Shown here in pieces: positions 34,186 to 41,761 of a DNA stretch of 64,000 nt. The notes under the pieces are model-generated. The model was not told where the DNA came from. It saw only the letters and a program-made list of their open reading frames with translations, and searched no databases. Location of the stretch: the NCBI GenBank assembly GCA_910587175.1, contig CAJULH010000002.1, forward strand, positions 45,653-109,652. Direction: 5' to 3'. This DNA is from Candidatus Gastranaerophilales bacterium (GTDB lineage Bacteria; Cyanobacteriota; Vampirovibrionia; Gastranaerophilales; Gastranaerophilaceae). The position numbers and the translations under genes were made by a program. Position 1 is the first letter of the stretch; every line of letters starts with the position of its first letter.

Positions 34186-35331
34186 ATGAAAAAGATATTA
34201 ATTTCAGAAATTCACATTGCCCCGGCAGATATTAAAAACGGTTCTATTTTGAATATACCAAAGGACCGCATTCTTTTAGAATGGTTTATAAAGTGGGTAG
34301 AAGACGGTTTAAAAGCGGGCGTTTTAAATATTGGCGATATTATTCCTTCAAAAAAGGATTTTGCAAAATATCATAATGTAAGCACAGGAACAATACAAAA
34401 TTCCATAAGATATGCTGAAGATTTAGGATATTTCACATCAAAACAATGCATAGGCACAATGATTGCTGATAAAACACAGCCGCAAAGCAATGCAAAAGCA
34501 ACCTCCAAAAAGGATGCCGCTGTTTTGAATATTAAAAAATATATAGTTAGAAATAAATTTAAAAAGGGAGAAGCCCTTCCTGCAGCAAGAATAATAGCAA
34601 ACGAGATAGAAACATCCCAAAACACAGTAAGACTTGCTTTGGATATCCTAATAAGAGAAGGAATAATATCCGAGAGCAACAAAAATGCAAACAAGCCTGT
34701 AAAGATTTTATGTATTGATTATAAAGAAATAGGACAGACCGATACGCAAGCCGAAACAAAAAGTGAGACTCTTTCTGAAAAACTTTATCAAAAGATTAAA
34801 GAATATATAACAGGACACTACAATTTAAATGACAAAATAATGCCGAATGAAGAGTTTGCAAAAATGTTTAATGTAAGTGTACGCACAATAAATGATGCAA
34901 TGAAAAGGCTGAATAAAGAAAAAATAATTCTTTCTTTAAGGGGGCAGTACGGCACAAGATACATTAACGAGCCTGATAAACTTTTAAAACAAAGGGAATC
35001 CGGGGAAAAATCAAAGTTTATGTCAGCACCGAAGGGAAAAAATGAGATTAGAAATTCTTATAATTACAGCTGGCAGCGGGTTTTAGACCAGATTAAAAAA
35101 TATATGATGATAAACCATGAGGCGGGGGACAAACTGCCTTCAATGAAAGAACTTGGTACCACATTGAATGTAAGCCCGAATACAATAAGAAGAGCCGTAA
35201 ATGAGCTTGTAGAACAGGGTGTACTCTTTTGCCAGAGGGGAAAACACGGCGGTATTTACATAGTAGAGATTCCTGAAAAAGAGGATGCATACCAGTGGCT
35301 TGCACTGAACCCTAAATTTTTGGTGCAGTAG
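34186..35331 (+). CDS. Regulator with four tandem GntR-type winged helices
   Basis: 381 aa. Four copies of a GntR-like DNA-binding unit, each helix - LP/IPS - helix-turn-helix - wing: (1) about 29-95 (IIPSKKDFAKYHNVSTGTIQ), (2) 109-176 (LPAARIIANEIETSQNTVRL), (3) 196-261 (IMPNEEFAKMFNVSVRTIND), (4) 294-361 (LPSMKELGTTLNVSPNTIRR, then GKHGGIYIVE). No effector domain follows any of them; linkers are 15-30 aa. GntR regulators normally have one such domain plus a ligand domain. This one could span a long operator array as a monomer, or loop DNA. I start at 34186 since the -10 box lies at 34167-34172. Target unknown. Confidence 0.75.
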   Translation: MKKILISEIHIAPADIKNGSILNIPKDRILLEWFIKWVEDGLKAGVLNIGDIIPSKKDFAKYHNVSTGTIQNSIRYAEDLGYFTSKQCIGTMIADKTQPQSNAKATSKKDAAVLNIKKYIVRNKFKKGEALPAARIIANEIETSQNTVRLALDILIREGIISESNKNANKPVKILCIDYKEIGQTDTQAETKSETLSEKLYQKIKEYITGHYNLNDKIMPNEEFAKMFNVSVRTINDAMKRLNKEKIILSLRGQYGTRYINEPDKLLKQRESGEKSKFMSAPKGKNEIRNSYNYSWQRVLDQIKKYMMINHEAGDKLPSMKELGTTLNVSPNTIRRAVNELVEQGVLFCQRGKHGGIYIVEIPEKEDAYQWLALNPKFLVQ

Positions 35332-35334
35332 AGG

Positions 35335-35514
35335 TTATATTTGGTTTTTAGAAGTATCGGATATTTCAAGTTCTTTATCCACAAACAGCACAAAAGAAAT
35401 CGCCTTGCATTCGGCATACATTTTAGAAGCCGTTTTTGTGACAGCACTTAAGGTTTTGTTTATTTCCGTTAATTTATTTATGATTATTTTGCTTTCTTCT
35501 TTATCAATATTCAT
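35335..35514 (-). CDS. Small unknown protein, 59 aa
   Basis: Convergent with the GntR-repeat gene, its stop 3 nt away. Sequence begins MNIDKEESKIIINKLTEIN and ends KELEISDTSKNQI; mainly one long amphipathic helix, no membrane span, two cysteines absent but one Cys (YAECKA). AGGGAAAAT precedes the ATG. It is not a shadow: the frame is the only open one here, has a ribosome site and normal codon use. Function unknown. Confidence 0.5.
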   Translation of the reverse strand: MNIDKEESKIIINKLTEINKTLSAVTKTASKMYAECKAISFVLFVDKELEISDTSKNQI

Positions 35515-35639
35515 ATTTTCCCTAACTAAATATAATTTGTAATTGTAATAAATGTAGCTTTATCAACTTTCTTAATATCTTATTAGCTATCATAATAACA
35601 AATATAGTATTTTTTGTCAAACAAATATATCATTTACAA

Positions 35640-35852
35640 ATGGATTCAAGAACATTAGTAAAAGTTTTATGCGCGCAAGAAGCTTTAACCTATAAAAAAG
35701 TTGCAGAAATTTTAGCGAAAAAAACAGGCGGGCATTACACCAAAACCTCTGTCAGCAGCAAGCTTGCAAAAGACACTTTTCGTTTCAGCGAGGCTTTTAT
35801 TTTGGCTGATGCACTGGGGTATGACCTTGTCCCCGTAAAAAGAAAGGGGTAG
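35640..35852 (+). CDS. Small XRE-like DNA-binding protein
   Basis: 70 aa: TLVKVLCAQEALTYKKVAEILAKKTG then YTKTSVSSKLAKDTFRFSEAFILADALGYDLVPV. The layout (helix, helix-turn-helix with a Ser/Lys-rich recognition helix, then F-S-E-A-x-x-L-A-x-A-L-G-Y) is that of small Cro-like proteins common in phage and conjugative elements of gut Firmicutes. Likely a regulator of this accessory region. TATCAT lies 6 nt before the ATG, so leaderless start is possible. Confidence 0.6.
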   Translation: MDSRTLVKVLCAQEALTYKKVAEILAKKTGGHYTKTSVSSKLAKDTFRFSEAFILADALGYDLVPVKRKG

Positions 35853-35869
35853 TTTTGGTCTGCCTGCAA

Positions 35870-35903
35870 AATAATTAAATGGCAACAGGTGCATTTAATT
35901 ATT
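35870..35903 (+). terminator. AT-rich hairpin after the XRE-like gene
   Basis: AATAATTAAATG/CATTTAATTATT, 12 perfect pairs with loop GCAACAGGTG; ends in TATTCTT. 17 nt after the stop. Confidence 0.55.
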
Positions 35904-36157
35904 CTTGGAAATGTGTTTAAGCCCTATTTCAGAAGGTTTTGTCCTGTTCATTAAAAGTGAAGTTGATTCGTATAGTTTTTTGTCTCAACCCCGTGCAGCA
36001 TTGCAAGGTCGCTATCAAGCATCACCTTGCAGCCCCTGATTTTGTGTATTAAATTTTATCAGCGCAGGTTTATTGATTTTTTATCACTTCACATCTTTTG
36101 AAATCTCTCAAGGAAATAAAATGCATTCAAACTTAAAAATAATACAACACGGCTGAA
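35904..36157. other. Intergenic region with an inverted repeat
   Basis: GCAAGGT/ACCTTGC inverted repeat (about 36004-36031) with a 14-base loop. No gene seen. Confidence 0.3.
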
Positions 36158-36160
36158 GGG

Positions 36161-36188
36161 TTGAGATTTGCAAAAAATAGGTTATAAT
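36161..36188 (+). promoter_or_regulatory. Promoter of a candidate small RNA
   Basis: TTGAGA (36161-36166), 16-nt spacer, TATAAT (36183-36188); the start site would fall next to the 5' stem of the hairpin RNA at 36195. Confidence 0.5.
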
Positions 36189-36194
36189 AATAAT

Positions 36195-36258
36195 GTCGGT
36201 GTTCTTCCGGACGTGTCGGGTAATTCCCGCCAAAATGTCAGAAGCACCGATTTTACTT
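36195..36258 (+). ncRNA. Candidate 60-nt hairpin small RNA
   Basis: TCGGTG-TTCT (36196-36205) pairs with AGAA-G-CACCGA (36240-36250, one bulged G); the interior has a CGGG/CCCG hairpin (loop TAATT) and a GAC/GTC pair. The stem is followed by TTTTACTTTTT. A near-consensus promoter lies immediately upstream. The 3' end overlaps the stop of the minus-strand gene. It could be a free small RNA or only a terminator; no family recognised. Confidence 0.4.
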
Positions 36259-36690
36259 TTTATATTTTCTCATTGAATTTAACGTTAATGTATGACGTCC
36301 GGTTCGTACTTCCGCAATATAAAGAACACACCCATCCTGCATATATTTATAAAATTTAATAATATCTCTTCCCTGATTATTTTTTTCACCAAAAGAACAC
36401 TTATCATAATTATAAACATATACCTTGGCATTTTTTATATCATTATCAGTTATAGGAAGCTGCCCGTGCAATTTTTCACTATCTTTATTTCCATGCCTTT
36501 TGAAACTGTGTTTAATACCATAAACATCAATATTATGTCTGTAACCCGATAAATTTAACCCGTGCTTTTTTGCTTCTTCAATTAATCTGTTATCAACATT
36601 TCCGATAACAGTTACAAAATTGTCATTAGCAAAATTTGAAGCTCTTTTTATAGCCTCTTCAAGCTCTTTTTCAAAATCGGGATTGAACAT
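36253..36690 (-). CDS. Stand-alone BECR-fold nuclease-like domain protein
   Basis: 145 aa. GIKHSFKRHGNKDSEKLHGQLPITDNDIKNA followed by a polar middle, IIKFYKYMQDGCVLYIAEVRTGRHTLTLNSMRKY matches the pattern of phage-type Barnase/EndoU/ColicinE5/RelE-like (PBECR) nuclease domains: H-x-x-x-(R/K)-H-G, P-I-T-x-x-D, a basic strand and a terminal R-x-G-x-x-x-L-x-x-x-(S/T)-M-Y/R motif. Such domains usually sit at the end of phage head-morphogenesis proteins; here it stands alone, 10 nt after a methyltransferase stop codon, in one operon. Either a phage remnant or an RNase toxin. Family call is from memory of the motif. Confidence 0.5.
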   Translation of the reverse strand: MFNPDFEKELEEAIKRASNFANDNFVTVIGNVDNRLIEEAKKHGLNLSGYRHNIDVYGIKHSFKRHGNKDSEKLHGQLPITDNDIKNAKVYVYNYDKCSFGEKNNQGRDIIKFYKYMQDGCVLYIAEVRTGRHTLTLNSMRKYKK

Positions 36691-36700
36691 AAATTAACCT

Positions 36701-37585
36701 TCACACCTTTTGAAAGGTCATGATATATTCATGCTCAAAGATGTTGAAGCCGCCCGCAAGTGCTCTGTAACGCCAAAGGTTTGCAGTTTTTCCTTTTGCT
36801 TTTTCGTTTCCCGTTATATTTTTTACGACAATAGCTTTCGTCACAAAGCCAACATTTTCCATTCTTTTCATACATTCAAACCCAAGAGGCTCTACCCTTG
36901 AATTTTTGTATTCATCTCCAATAATGAGCGCTGCAAACCGCCCTTTTTCAAGAAGGTCATATGCATTTTTTGCCACTTTTTCAAATAAATTATAAAATTC
37001 TTCCGGCGTAGCGCAGTTTGAAAGGTCTTCTTTTTTATCGGAAAATTTAATAATATCATCATATGGAGGGTGTAGAACAACAAACTGGGCTGTATCTTTG
37101 TCTTGTTCTTTACCCATAATTTCAAGCCTTGCCCTGACTTTTTCTTTGGTTTCTTCCGTCGTTGAATCACCGCAGATAATATTTACATCGGTTACCAGCT
37201 CTTTTTTGGAAAATTTTTCAGAGACATAATCCACCATCTCTTGTTTTAGTTCAACACCGATACAACGCCTTTCCATATTCAAGGCTTCAATGGCGCTGGT
37301 GCCGGAGCCGAAAAACAAATCCACAACAACATCGCCTTTTTTTGTATATCTTTCAAAAAGCTGGGTTGCAATTTGGGGGATGTAGTTTCCATGGTAATCA
37401 TAAGAATGCCCGTTTGATTTATCACGGGAAGCAAATTCCCAAAGAGTGCCTGTTTTAATGTGGGAATAGACTTTCCAGTTGTTTAAGTCAATGTCGTTAT
37501 AAGGCTTTGTTTTCGGCGCTTTAACAACTCTTAAACCCTGACTTTGGCTTTGGCTTTCACTTTTTTTAACGGTATTTTTTGCCAT
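36701..37585 (-). CDS. DNA methyltransferase (N4-cytosine/N6-adenine)
   Basis: 294 aa. Motif I DVVVDLFFGSGTSAIEA with RRCIGVELKQEM (SAM binding) precedes the catalytic motif IV VVLHPPYDDIIKF; the region before motif I (HGNYIPQIATQLFERYTKKGD) is motif X-like. Order X-I-IV with a HPPY tetrad instead of (D/N/S)PPY; the first residue His is unusual. No restriction endonuclease is adjacent, so an orphan, phage-like enzyme; the gene after it is a BECR-like nuclease. GGGGAGAAAATAAGA precedes the ATG. Recognition sequence unknown. Confidence 0.82.
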   Translation of the reverse strand: MAKNTVKKSESQSQSQGLRVVKAPKTKPYNDIDLNNWKVYSHIKTGTLWEFASRDKSNGHSYDYHGNYIPQIATQLFERYTKKGDVVVDLFFGSGTSAIEALNMERRCIGVELKQEMVDYVSEKFSKKELVTDVNIICGDSTTEETKEKVRARLEIMGKEQDKDTAQFVVLHPPYDDIIKFSDKKEDLSNCATPEEFYNLFEKVAKNAYDLLEKGRFAALIIGDEYKNSRVEPLGFECMKRMENVGFVTKAIVVKNITGNEKAKGKTANLWRYRALAGGFNIFEHEYIMTFQKV

Positions 37586-37764
37586 TCTTATTTTCTCCCC
37601 AATATTAAAAGAATAAATTCCTCCTACATTGGAGTAGTATATACAAATGTTTAGTAGTTTAAATCAACCTGATAGTGTAGAAATTTAAAACTTTTTTAAA
37701 ACTCATTTTTTTGGAGGATATTAAGGCAAATTGTTAAAGAAAAAAATTAAAGCGCCGAGAATAA

Positions 37765-37844
37765 TAGTATGAGGGCAATTGAGCCCTCACTCAAAACCTC
37801 CTCCCCAAGTCTAGTAGCCGCTAAGTTATAGCGGCTTTATTTTT
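37765..37844 (+). ncRNA. Candidate C-rich small RNA with terminator
   Basis: A TGAGGGC/GCCCTCA hairpin (37770-37789), a single-stranded stretch carrying CCTCCTCCCC (37797-37806), and a strong terminator at 37816-37844. The C-rich segment matches the anti-Shine-Dalgarno sequence, as in UCCC-motif small RNAs that base-pair with ribosome sites. No open frame, no clear promoter seen. Inference from architecture only. Confidence 0.4.
37816..37844 (+). terminator. Rho-independent terminator
   Basis: AGCCGCTA/TAGCGGCT, 8 perfect pairs with loop AGTTA, then TTATTTTTG. No + strand gene lies upstream, so it ends a non-coding RNA. Confidence 0.75.
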
Positions 37845-38040
37845 GCCCACCGCAGCCTAGGATGATATGGGTGATACCTCATCTGCCCCATAGGTGGCGG
37901 GATACCTGGCGAGGAGCAAACAGCGGATTTTGCGGAACGTATAACGTCCTTTGCGAACAGGTTGATTGAAACCTGTGAACCCACAATAATCCAAAAAGCA
38001 CACTGCAGTTGAAGAATATTAAATCAAACCATCAAACAGT
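37845..38040. ncRNA. GC-rich, foldable non-coding block
   Basis: About 190 nt that is clearly more GC-rich than the AT-rich flanks, without a gene. Inverted repeats include GATGA/TCATC, AGGT/ACCT, GGAACGT/ACGTCC and ACAGGTT/AACCTGT (around 37963-37982). This is what structured RNAs look like in AT-rich genomes. It lacks RNase P, SRP, 6S or T-box hallmarks that I can recognise. Strand undetermined. Confidence 0.35.
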
Positions 38041-38155
38041 TTATATCTTCTCTATCCTCTTGTCTTCTGTGTTTCTTGTCAATAGACCATTTTCAAATTA
38101 ACAAATTTAAGTTAACGCTATCTTACAAACTTTGCTCACAATATGGTATAAAAAT

Positions 38156-38180
38156 AAGACACCTAATAATTAGGTGTCTT
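38156..38180. terminator. Terminator of the 624-aa repeat protein
   Basis: AAGACACCTAA/TTAGGTGTCTT, 11 perfect pairs with a 3-base loop; TTTTTAT follows on the minus strand. Confidence 0.85.
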
Positions 38181-38186
38181 AAAAAC

Positions 38187-40061
38187 TTATACAAGCACAT
38201 GATCCAATTTATCATCAATATCATTAGGATCATCCGGGTCATCTGCATCAGTGGTTGCTTCTTTTGGTGTGTTTGTACCAGTAGTTTTGGGGGGTTCATC
38301 AACAGCAGGGTTATCCGCTACGGCTGCTTTTCCGGTATCTTCAGTGTCCTCAACATCTTCGGCTTCGCCTGTTTCTTCTTCTGCCTTGGTGTGGCGTGCA
38401 CCTATTGTATATTCTTTTTTATCAAATTCATCATTTAAAAAGTATGTTACACCGTTAAAATATTTAATCTTTGGTCTTGTAACAATAACTTCTTTTATAG
38501 TACCGTCTGCTGCTTGTTCATAAGTTTTTGTCACACTATCATAGGTGGTGCCGTTTGTTGTTTTTTGGAAATTATTTTGGGTGGTTTCTCTTATTTTATT
38601 GCCGTCTTTATCAAAGGAAATTACTATAGCACTTTGTTTTACATTGTTTTCATCGTAGGTATATTGAACATCTTTGGTTTTATTTTTGTGTTCTGCATCA
38701 GAGAACCAGTTTGACGATGTTATTTTACCTGCTTCGTTCATTGACTGTTCCTTATAGACAACATCGCCAATTTGATTGCCTGTAGCAGTGGTTATCGTAA
38801 TTGCAACATTTCTTGTCATTGTACCGTCTTTGCCTTTTGTATAATCACTGTATAAAGATGTTGTTATATGTCCGTAATTATCTGTAGCGGCACGTTTTGT
38901 CATATTGCCGTCTTTATCATATTCGTAAGCTACCTGTTCTTTGCTTGTAGTACCGGCAGGAGTTGTAGTTTCAGTTATTTTACTTGTTAATTTACCTGTT
39001 TTTGGATCATATTGTTTTGCAACTGAAACGTTATTGCCTTCAACAAGACCTTCTTTTGTCCTTGCGGTAACATTGCCCGTTTTTGGATCATATTGCGCCG
39101 TAGAAACTACTTTATTGTCGCCTTCGCCCTGTGTTACGGTTTTATTTATTTTTTTACCGTCCTTATCAAAGTTTATAACGCTTTTCTTATCACCGTTTTT
39201 TACAATTTTTTCTTCGGGTTTGCCGTCTTTATTATAAGTTACAGTGCTTATTTTAGCATTGTCGCCTTCGCCTTCTTTAACGACTTTATTTGTGCGCACA
39301 CCATTTGCATTATAGGAGATTGTTGTTATCTTATCACCATCTTGTGTAATTTTTTGTTTAGTACCGTCTTTAAATGTTCTGACCGTTGTTGTAACATCAC
39401 CGTTTTTAGTCACTTTTTCTTTTTTAATATCGGCTTTTGTATAACGCTTATCCGTTTCAGCATTCTTTTCAGTTTTGTCTTTATCTTCAGCCTTCTTTTT
39501 ATTTTCTGTTCCATCCTTTAACGTTGTATTATTTACAAGAGTACCTACACCCGCCATTTCTGCTACAGTACGTTGTGCATGCGTGGCTCCTGTCATATCC
39601 TGATTTTGTCCAAGGTTTGTCCTGGAATTATGTTTAGCAGCATCCGCTATATTGATTCCCGCACTTGCAGGTCCGGCTATTGGCGTTCTCAGCTCGGTAG
39701 GGAAATTATCCGCAGCCAAATGTCCGGAATTAAATTGGCTGCTTGTATCTCTTAAATTATGTTTTGAATTATCAATAAGTTTGGAATCGGAAGATTTCTG
39801 TTCCTGTATGGATTGCATTGCTTTTTGACCAATATTTGCCCCGGCGGCAGCGCCTGAACCCAAAGCAGAAGCTGATTGTGTTCCCGTGTGCAAAAAAGTA
39901 TCATGTTTTTGTACAGTTTCGCTTGTTTCACCAAAAAGATTTTCAAACGCTGCAGCTGCAGTACCAGAATTAGACGAATGTAAATTTGCAGTCCTTGTAA
40001 CTTGCTCCAATTGTCTTGCGCTCATGCGTCCTTGTCTATTTGCTTCAAAATCCTGTGTCAT
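38187..40061 (-). CDS. Large beta-repeat (YD/RHS-like) protein
   Basis: Not recognised as a family. 624 aa. N-terminal 190 aa is Ala/Gly/Ser/Gln rich. From about 215 to 530 it has degenerate repeats of 20-30 aa with D-G-x-x-x, N-K-D-G-K, Y-D-P-K-T-G and Y-x-x-x-G units (VTYNKDGKPEEKIVKNGDK; AQYDPKTGNVTAR; YEYDKDGNMTKRA), like the YD/RHS-type or MORN-like beta hairpins. The C-terminal 70 aa is acidic (EAEDVEDTEDTGK...DDPDDPNDIDDKLDHVLV). No signal peptide. I start at the ATG at 40061 with AAGGGAG 12 nt upstream. Possibly surface or secreted by a non-Sec path. Confidence 0.55.
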   Translation of the reverse strand: MTQDFEANRQGRMSARQLEQVTRTANLHSSNSGTAAAAFENLFGETSETVQKHDTFLHTGTQSASALGSGAAAGANIGQKAMQSIQEQKSSDSKLIDNSKHNLRDTSSQFNSGHLAADNFPTELRTPIAGPASAGINIADAAKHNSRTNLGQNQDMTGATHAQRTVAEMAGVGTLVNNTTLKDGTENKKKAEDKDKTEKNAETDKRYTKADIKKEKVTKNGDVTTTVRTFKDGTKQKITQDGDKITTISYNANGVRTNKVVKEGEGDNAKISTVTYNKDGKPEEKIVKNGDKKSVINFDKDGKKINKTVTQGEGDNKVVSTAQYDPKTGNVTARTKEGLVEGNNVSVAKQYDPKTGKLTSKITETTTPAGTTSKEQVAYEYDKDGNMTKRAATDNYGHITTSLYSDYTKGKDGTMTRNVAITITTATGNQIGDVVYKEQSMNEAGKITSSNWFSDAEHKNKTKDVQYTYDENNVKQSAIVISFDKDGNKIRETTQNNFQKTTNGTTYDSVTKTYEQAADGTIKEVIVTRPKIKYFNGVTYFLNDEFDKKEYTIGARHTKAEEETGEAEDVEDTEDTGKAAVADNPAVDEPPKTTGTNTPKEATTDADDPDDPNDIDDKLDHVLV

Positions 40062-40271
40062 GTATTTTTGCACTCCCTTAAAATTTTAACTATGAATGGT
40101 ATATCGACACCTCTTATTAATAACTGTAATAGATTAAGGTTTTCTTTACATAAATTTACATCTTCTGCAATTATTTACATTAAAAGCGCCTAAAAATAAG
40201 CGGACAGGGCAACAAATTACACCACAAGATTAAACCGTACAAAAGATATGATTACACTAAATCTCCAAAAC

Positions 40272-40302
40272 AAAAGCGGCAAAATCATTCTCTGCCGCTT
40301 TT
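40272..40302. terminator. Terminator downstream of the Fe-ADH gene
   Basis: AAAAGCGGCA/TGCCGCTTTT, 10 perfect pairs, loop of 11; T- and A-rich on both sides. Region 40062-40271 has only the upstream end of the 624-aa gene; nothing else seen. Confidence 0.8.
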
Positions 40303-40364
40303 ATTAAATATTATTAAATATTTCGACCGGACAAATAAATACCGCTCGAATTTTACTGCGTCTT

Positions 40365-41573
40365 TTACATCGCTTTCATTGATGTTTCATAGATTCTGCA
40401 AACGGTTGTTTCATCTGCCTCATTTGGCGCAAGACCTAAAAGCATACCGAGAGACGGGGTTTCAAAAGCAAGCCCTGTGAGCTTTTTCACATCATCATTT
40501 TTAAAGCCCAAATCTTCAAGCTTTTCTTTAATGCCAATATCAAAAAGCCATTTTTGAACACCTTTTGCAGCCTTTTCAGCCTCATCAGGCTCACCCTTAA
40601 GTCCGGGTACAATCGGCTCTAAAATATCTGCAAGGGTTGCGGCTTTATCTTTGTATATACAGTTAATTACAGATGGCAAAAGCATTGCAAGCCCCAAACC
40701 GTGGGATAAATCCGGCTTTATAGCACTTAGCGGGTGTTCAAGAGCATGGGTATAATGCAAAAGCCCGTTATCAAAGCCTACACCTCCAAGAAGGGAGGCA
40801 TATAAAAGGAAATACCTTGCATTTAAATCTTCCGGGTTATTAATTGCAAGTGGAAGATATTTTGCAACAAGACGGATTGTTTCCTTTGCAAGTGTAACAG
40901 CATAAGGTGATGCCACTTTTGATGTAGCACCTTCTACAACGTGATTTACAGCATCTACTGAAACATAAAGCGTCTGGTTCGGGGAAAGTTTTGTCATCAA
41001 ACCGGGATCATCAATTGAATATAGAGGGTAAATACAATCGTATGCAATTGCAGGCTTATAATTTTTCTCTAAAAGGGTTGCAACGGCAAAACGGTTCACC
41101 TCTGTTCCTGTGCCGTGGGTTAAATTTATCGCAACAACCGGTGCTGCTTTTTTTGCTTCAAATTTGTATTCATAAAGACTTGCGCCTGTCTCATTTTCAT
41201 ATTCCATCAATATTGCAACTGATTTTCCCGTATCTATTGCACTTCCGCCACCTATTGCTATAACAGCCTTTGCACCAAAATCTTTTGCCATTTTGGTTGC
41301 TTCGTCAATACCATCTGTTGTCGGGTTCGGGGTTACTTTTGCATAGTTTACATATCCCACATTGTGCTTTTTCAGTGCTTCTTCGACATAATCCCACGCA
41401 CCGGTTATTTTATAAGCACCTTTTCCTGAAACAACAATGACTTTATCAATTCCGTCATTTTTTAAATTTGACACAATCTCATCAATTTTTTTAATTGCAC
41501 CAACGCCGAAAAATACCTTTGTTTTTGTAAGAATTTCTTTGACTTCATTGATGTTGACATCTTTTTCCCACAT
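40365..41573 (-). CDS. Iron-dependent alcohol dehydrogenase
   Basis: Reduces acetaldehyde or other short aldehydes with NADH. 402 aa. GGGSAIDTGK binds NAD, and the Fe site is seen in TLYVSVDAVNHVVEG (Asp, His) and YTHALEHPLSAIKPDLSHGLG (two His). With PDC at 44764-46407 it makes the two-step route from pyruvate to ethanol. AAAGGATATTGCC precedes the ATG. Could also serve butanol or propanediol; NADH versus NADPH cannot be told. Confidence 0.9.
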   Translation of the reverse strand: MWEKDVNINEVKEILTKTKVFFGVGAIKKIDEIVSNLKNDGIDKVIVVSGKGAYKITGAWDYVEEALKKHNVGYVNYAKVTPNPTTDGIDEATKMAKDFGAKAVIAIGGGSAIDTGKSVAILMEYENETGASLYEYKFEAKKAAPVVAINLTHGTGTEVNRFAVATLLEKNYKPAIAYDCIYPLYSIDDPGLMTKLSPNQTLYVSVDAVNHVVEGATSKVASPYAVTLAKETIRLVAKYLPLAINNPEDLNARYFLLYASLLGGVGFDNGLLHYTHALEHPLSAIKPDLSHGLGLAMLLPSVINCIYKDKAATLADILEPIVPGLKGEPDEAEKAAKGVQKWLFDIGIKEKLEDLGFKNDDVKKLTGLAFETPSLGMLLGLAPNEADETTVCRIYETSMKAM

Positions 41574-41674
41574 GGCAATATCCTTTCTTTTAAATCTTCA
41601 AAAGAATTGTAACATATTTTTCAAAGTTTAAATTAGGCAATTTAGCCGATTGCAGAATTATTTTAAACTAAAAT

Positions 41675-41761
41675 TTTTTAAGGGTAGAAAAGTCTGAAAT
41701 CTTTCCCGCCCTTTTTATAACTGAATCTTAACCCTAAAATATCTATTATCCACCTGTCGTA
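41675..41761 (+). repeat. 87-bp direct repeat, copy 1
   Basis: Differs by one base from 42611-42697. It covers the C-terminal 28 codons of two glycosyltransferase paralogues, which diverge upstream. Suggests recent gene conversion. Confidence 0.85.

Noticed and set aside
36195-36252. SRP (4.5S) RNA, because GTCCGGAAG occurs on the minus strand
   Set aside because: The conserved flanking loops and the GGAA-capped helix do not pair as in SRP RNA.
36168-36359. 63-codon plus-strand frame at the candidate small RNA
   Set aside because: It runs through the hairpin and into the antisense of a supported gene.
37845-38040. RNase P RNA or 6S RNA
   Set aside because: No GAGGAAAGTC-like core or 6S bubble with closing stem could be found.
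38900-39420. CRISPR-like regular repeats
   Set aside because: They are degenerate protein repeats in frame, without unique spacers or constant direct repeats. No CRISPR array was seen.
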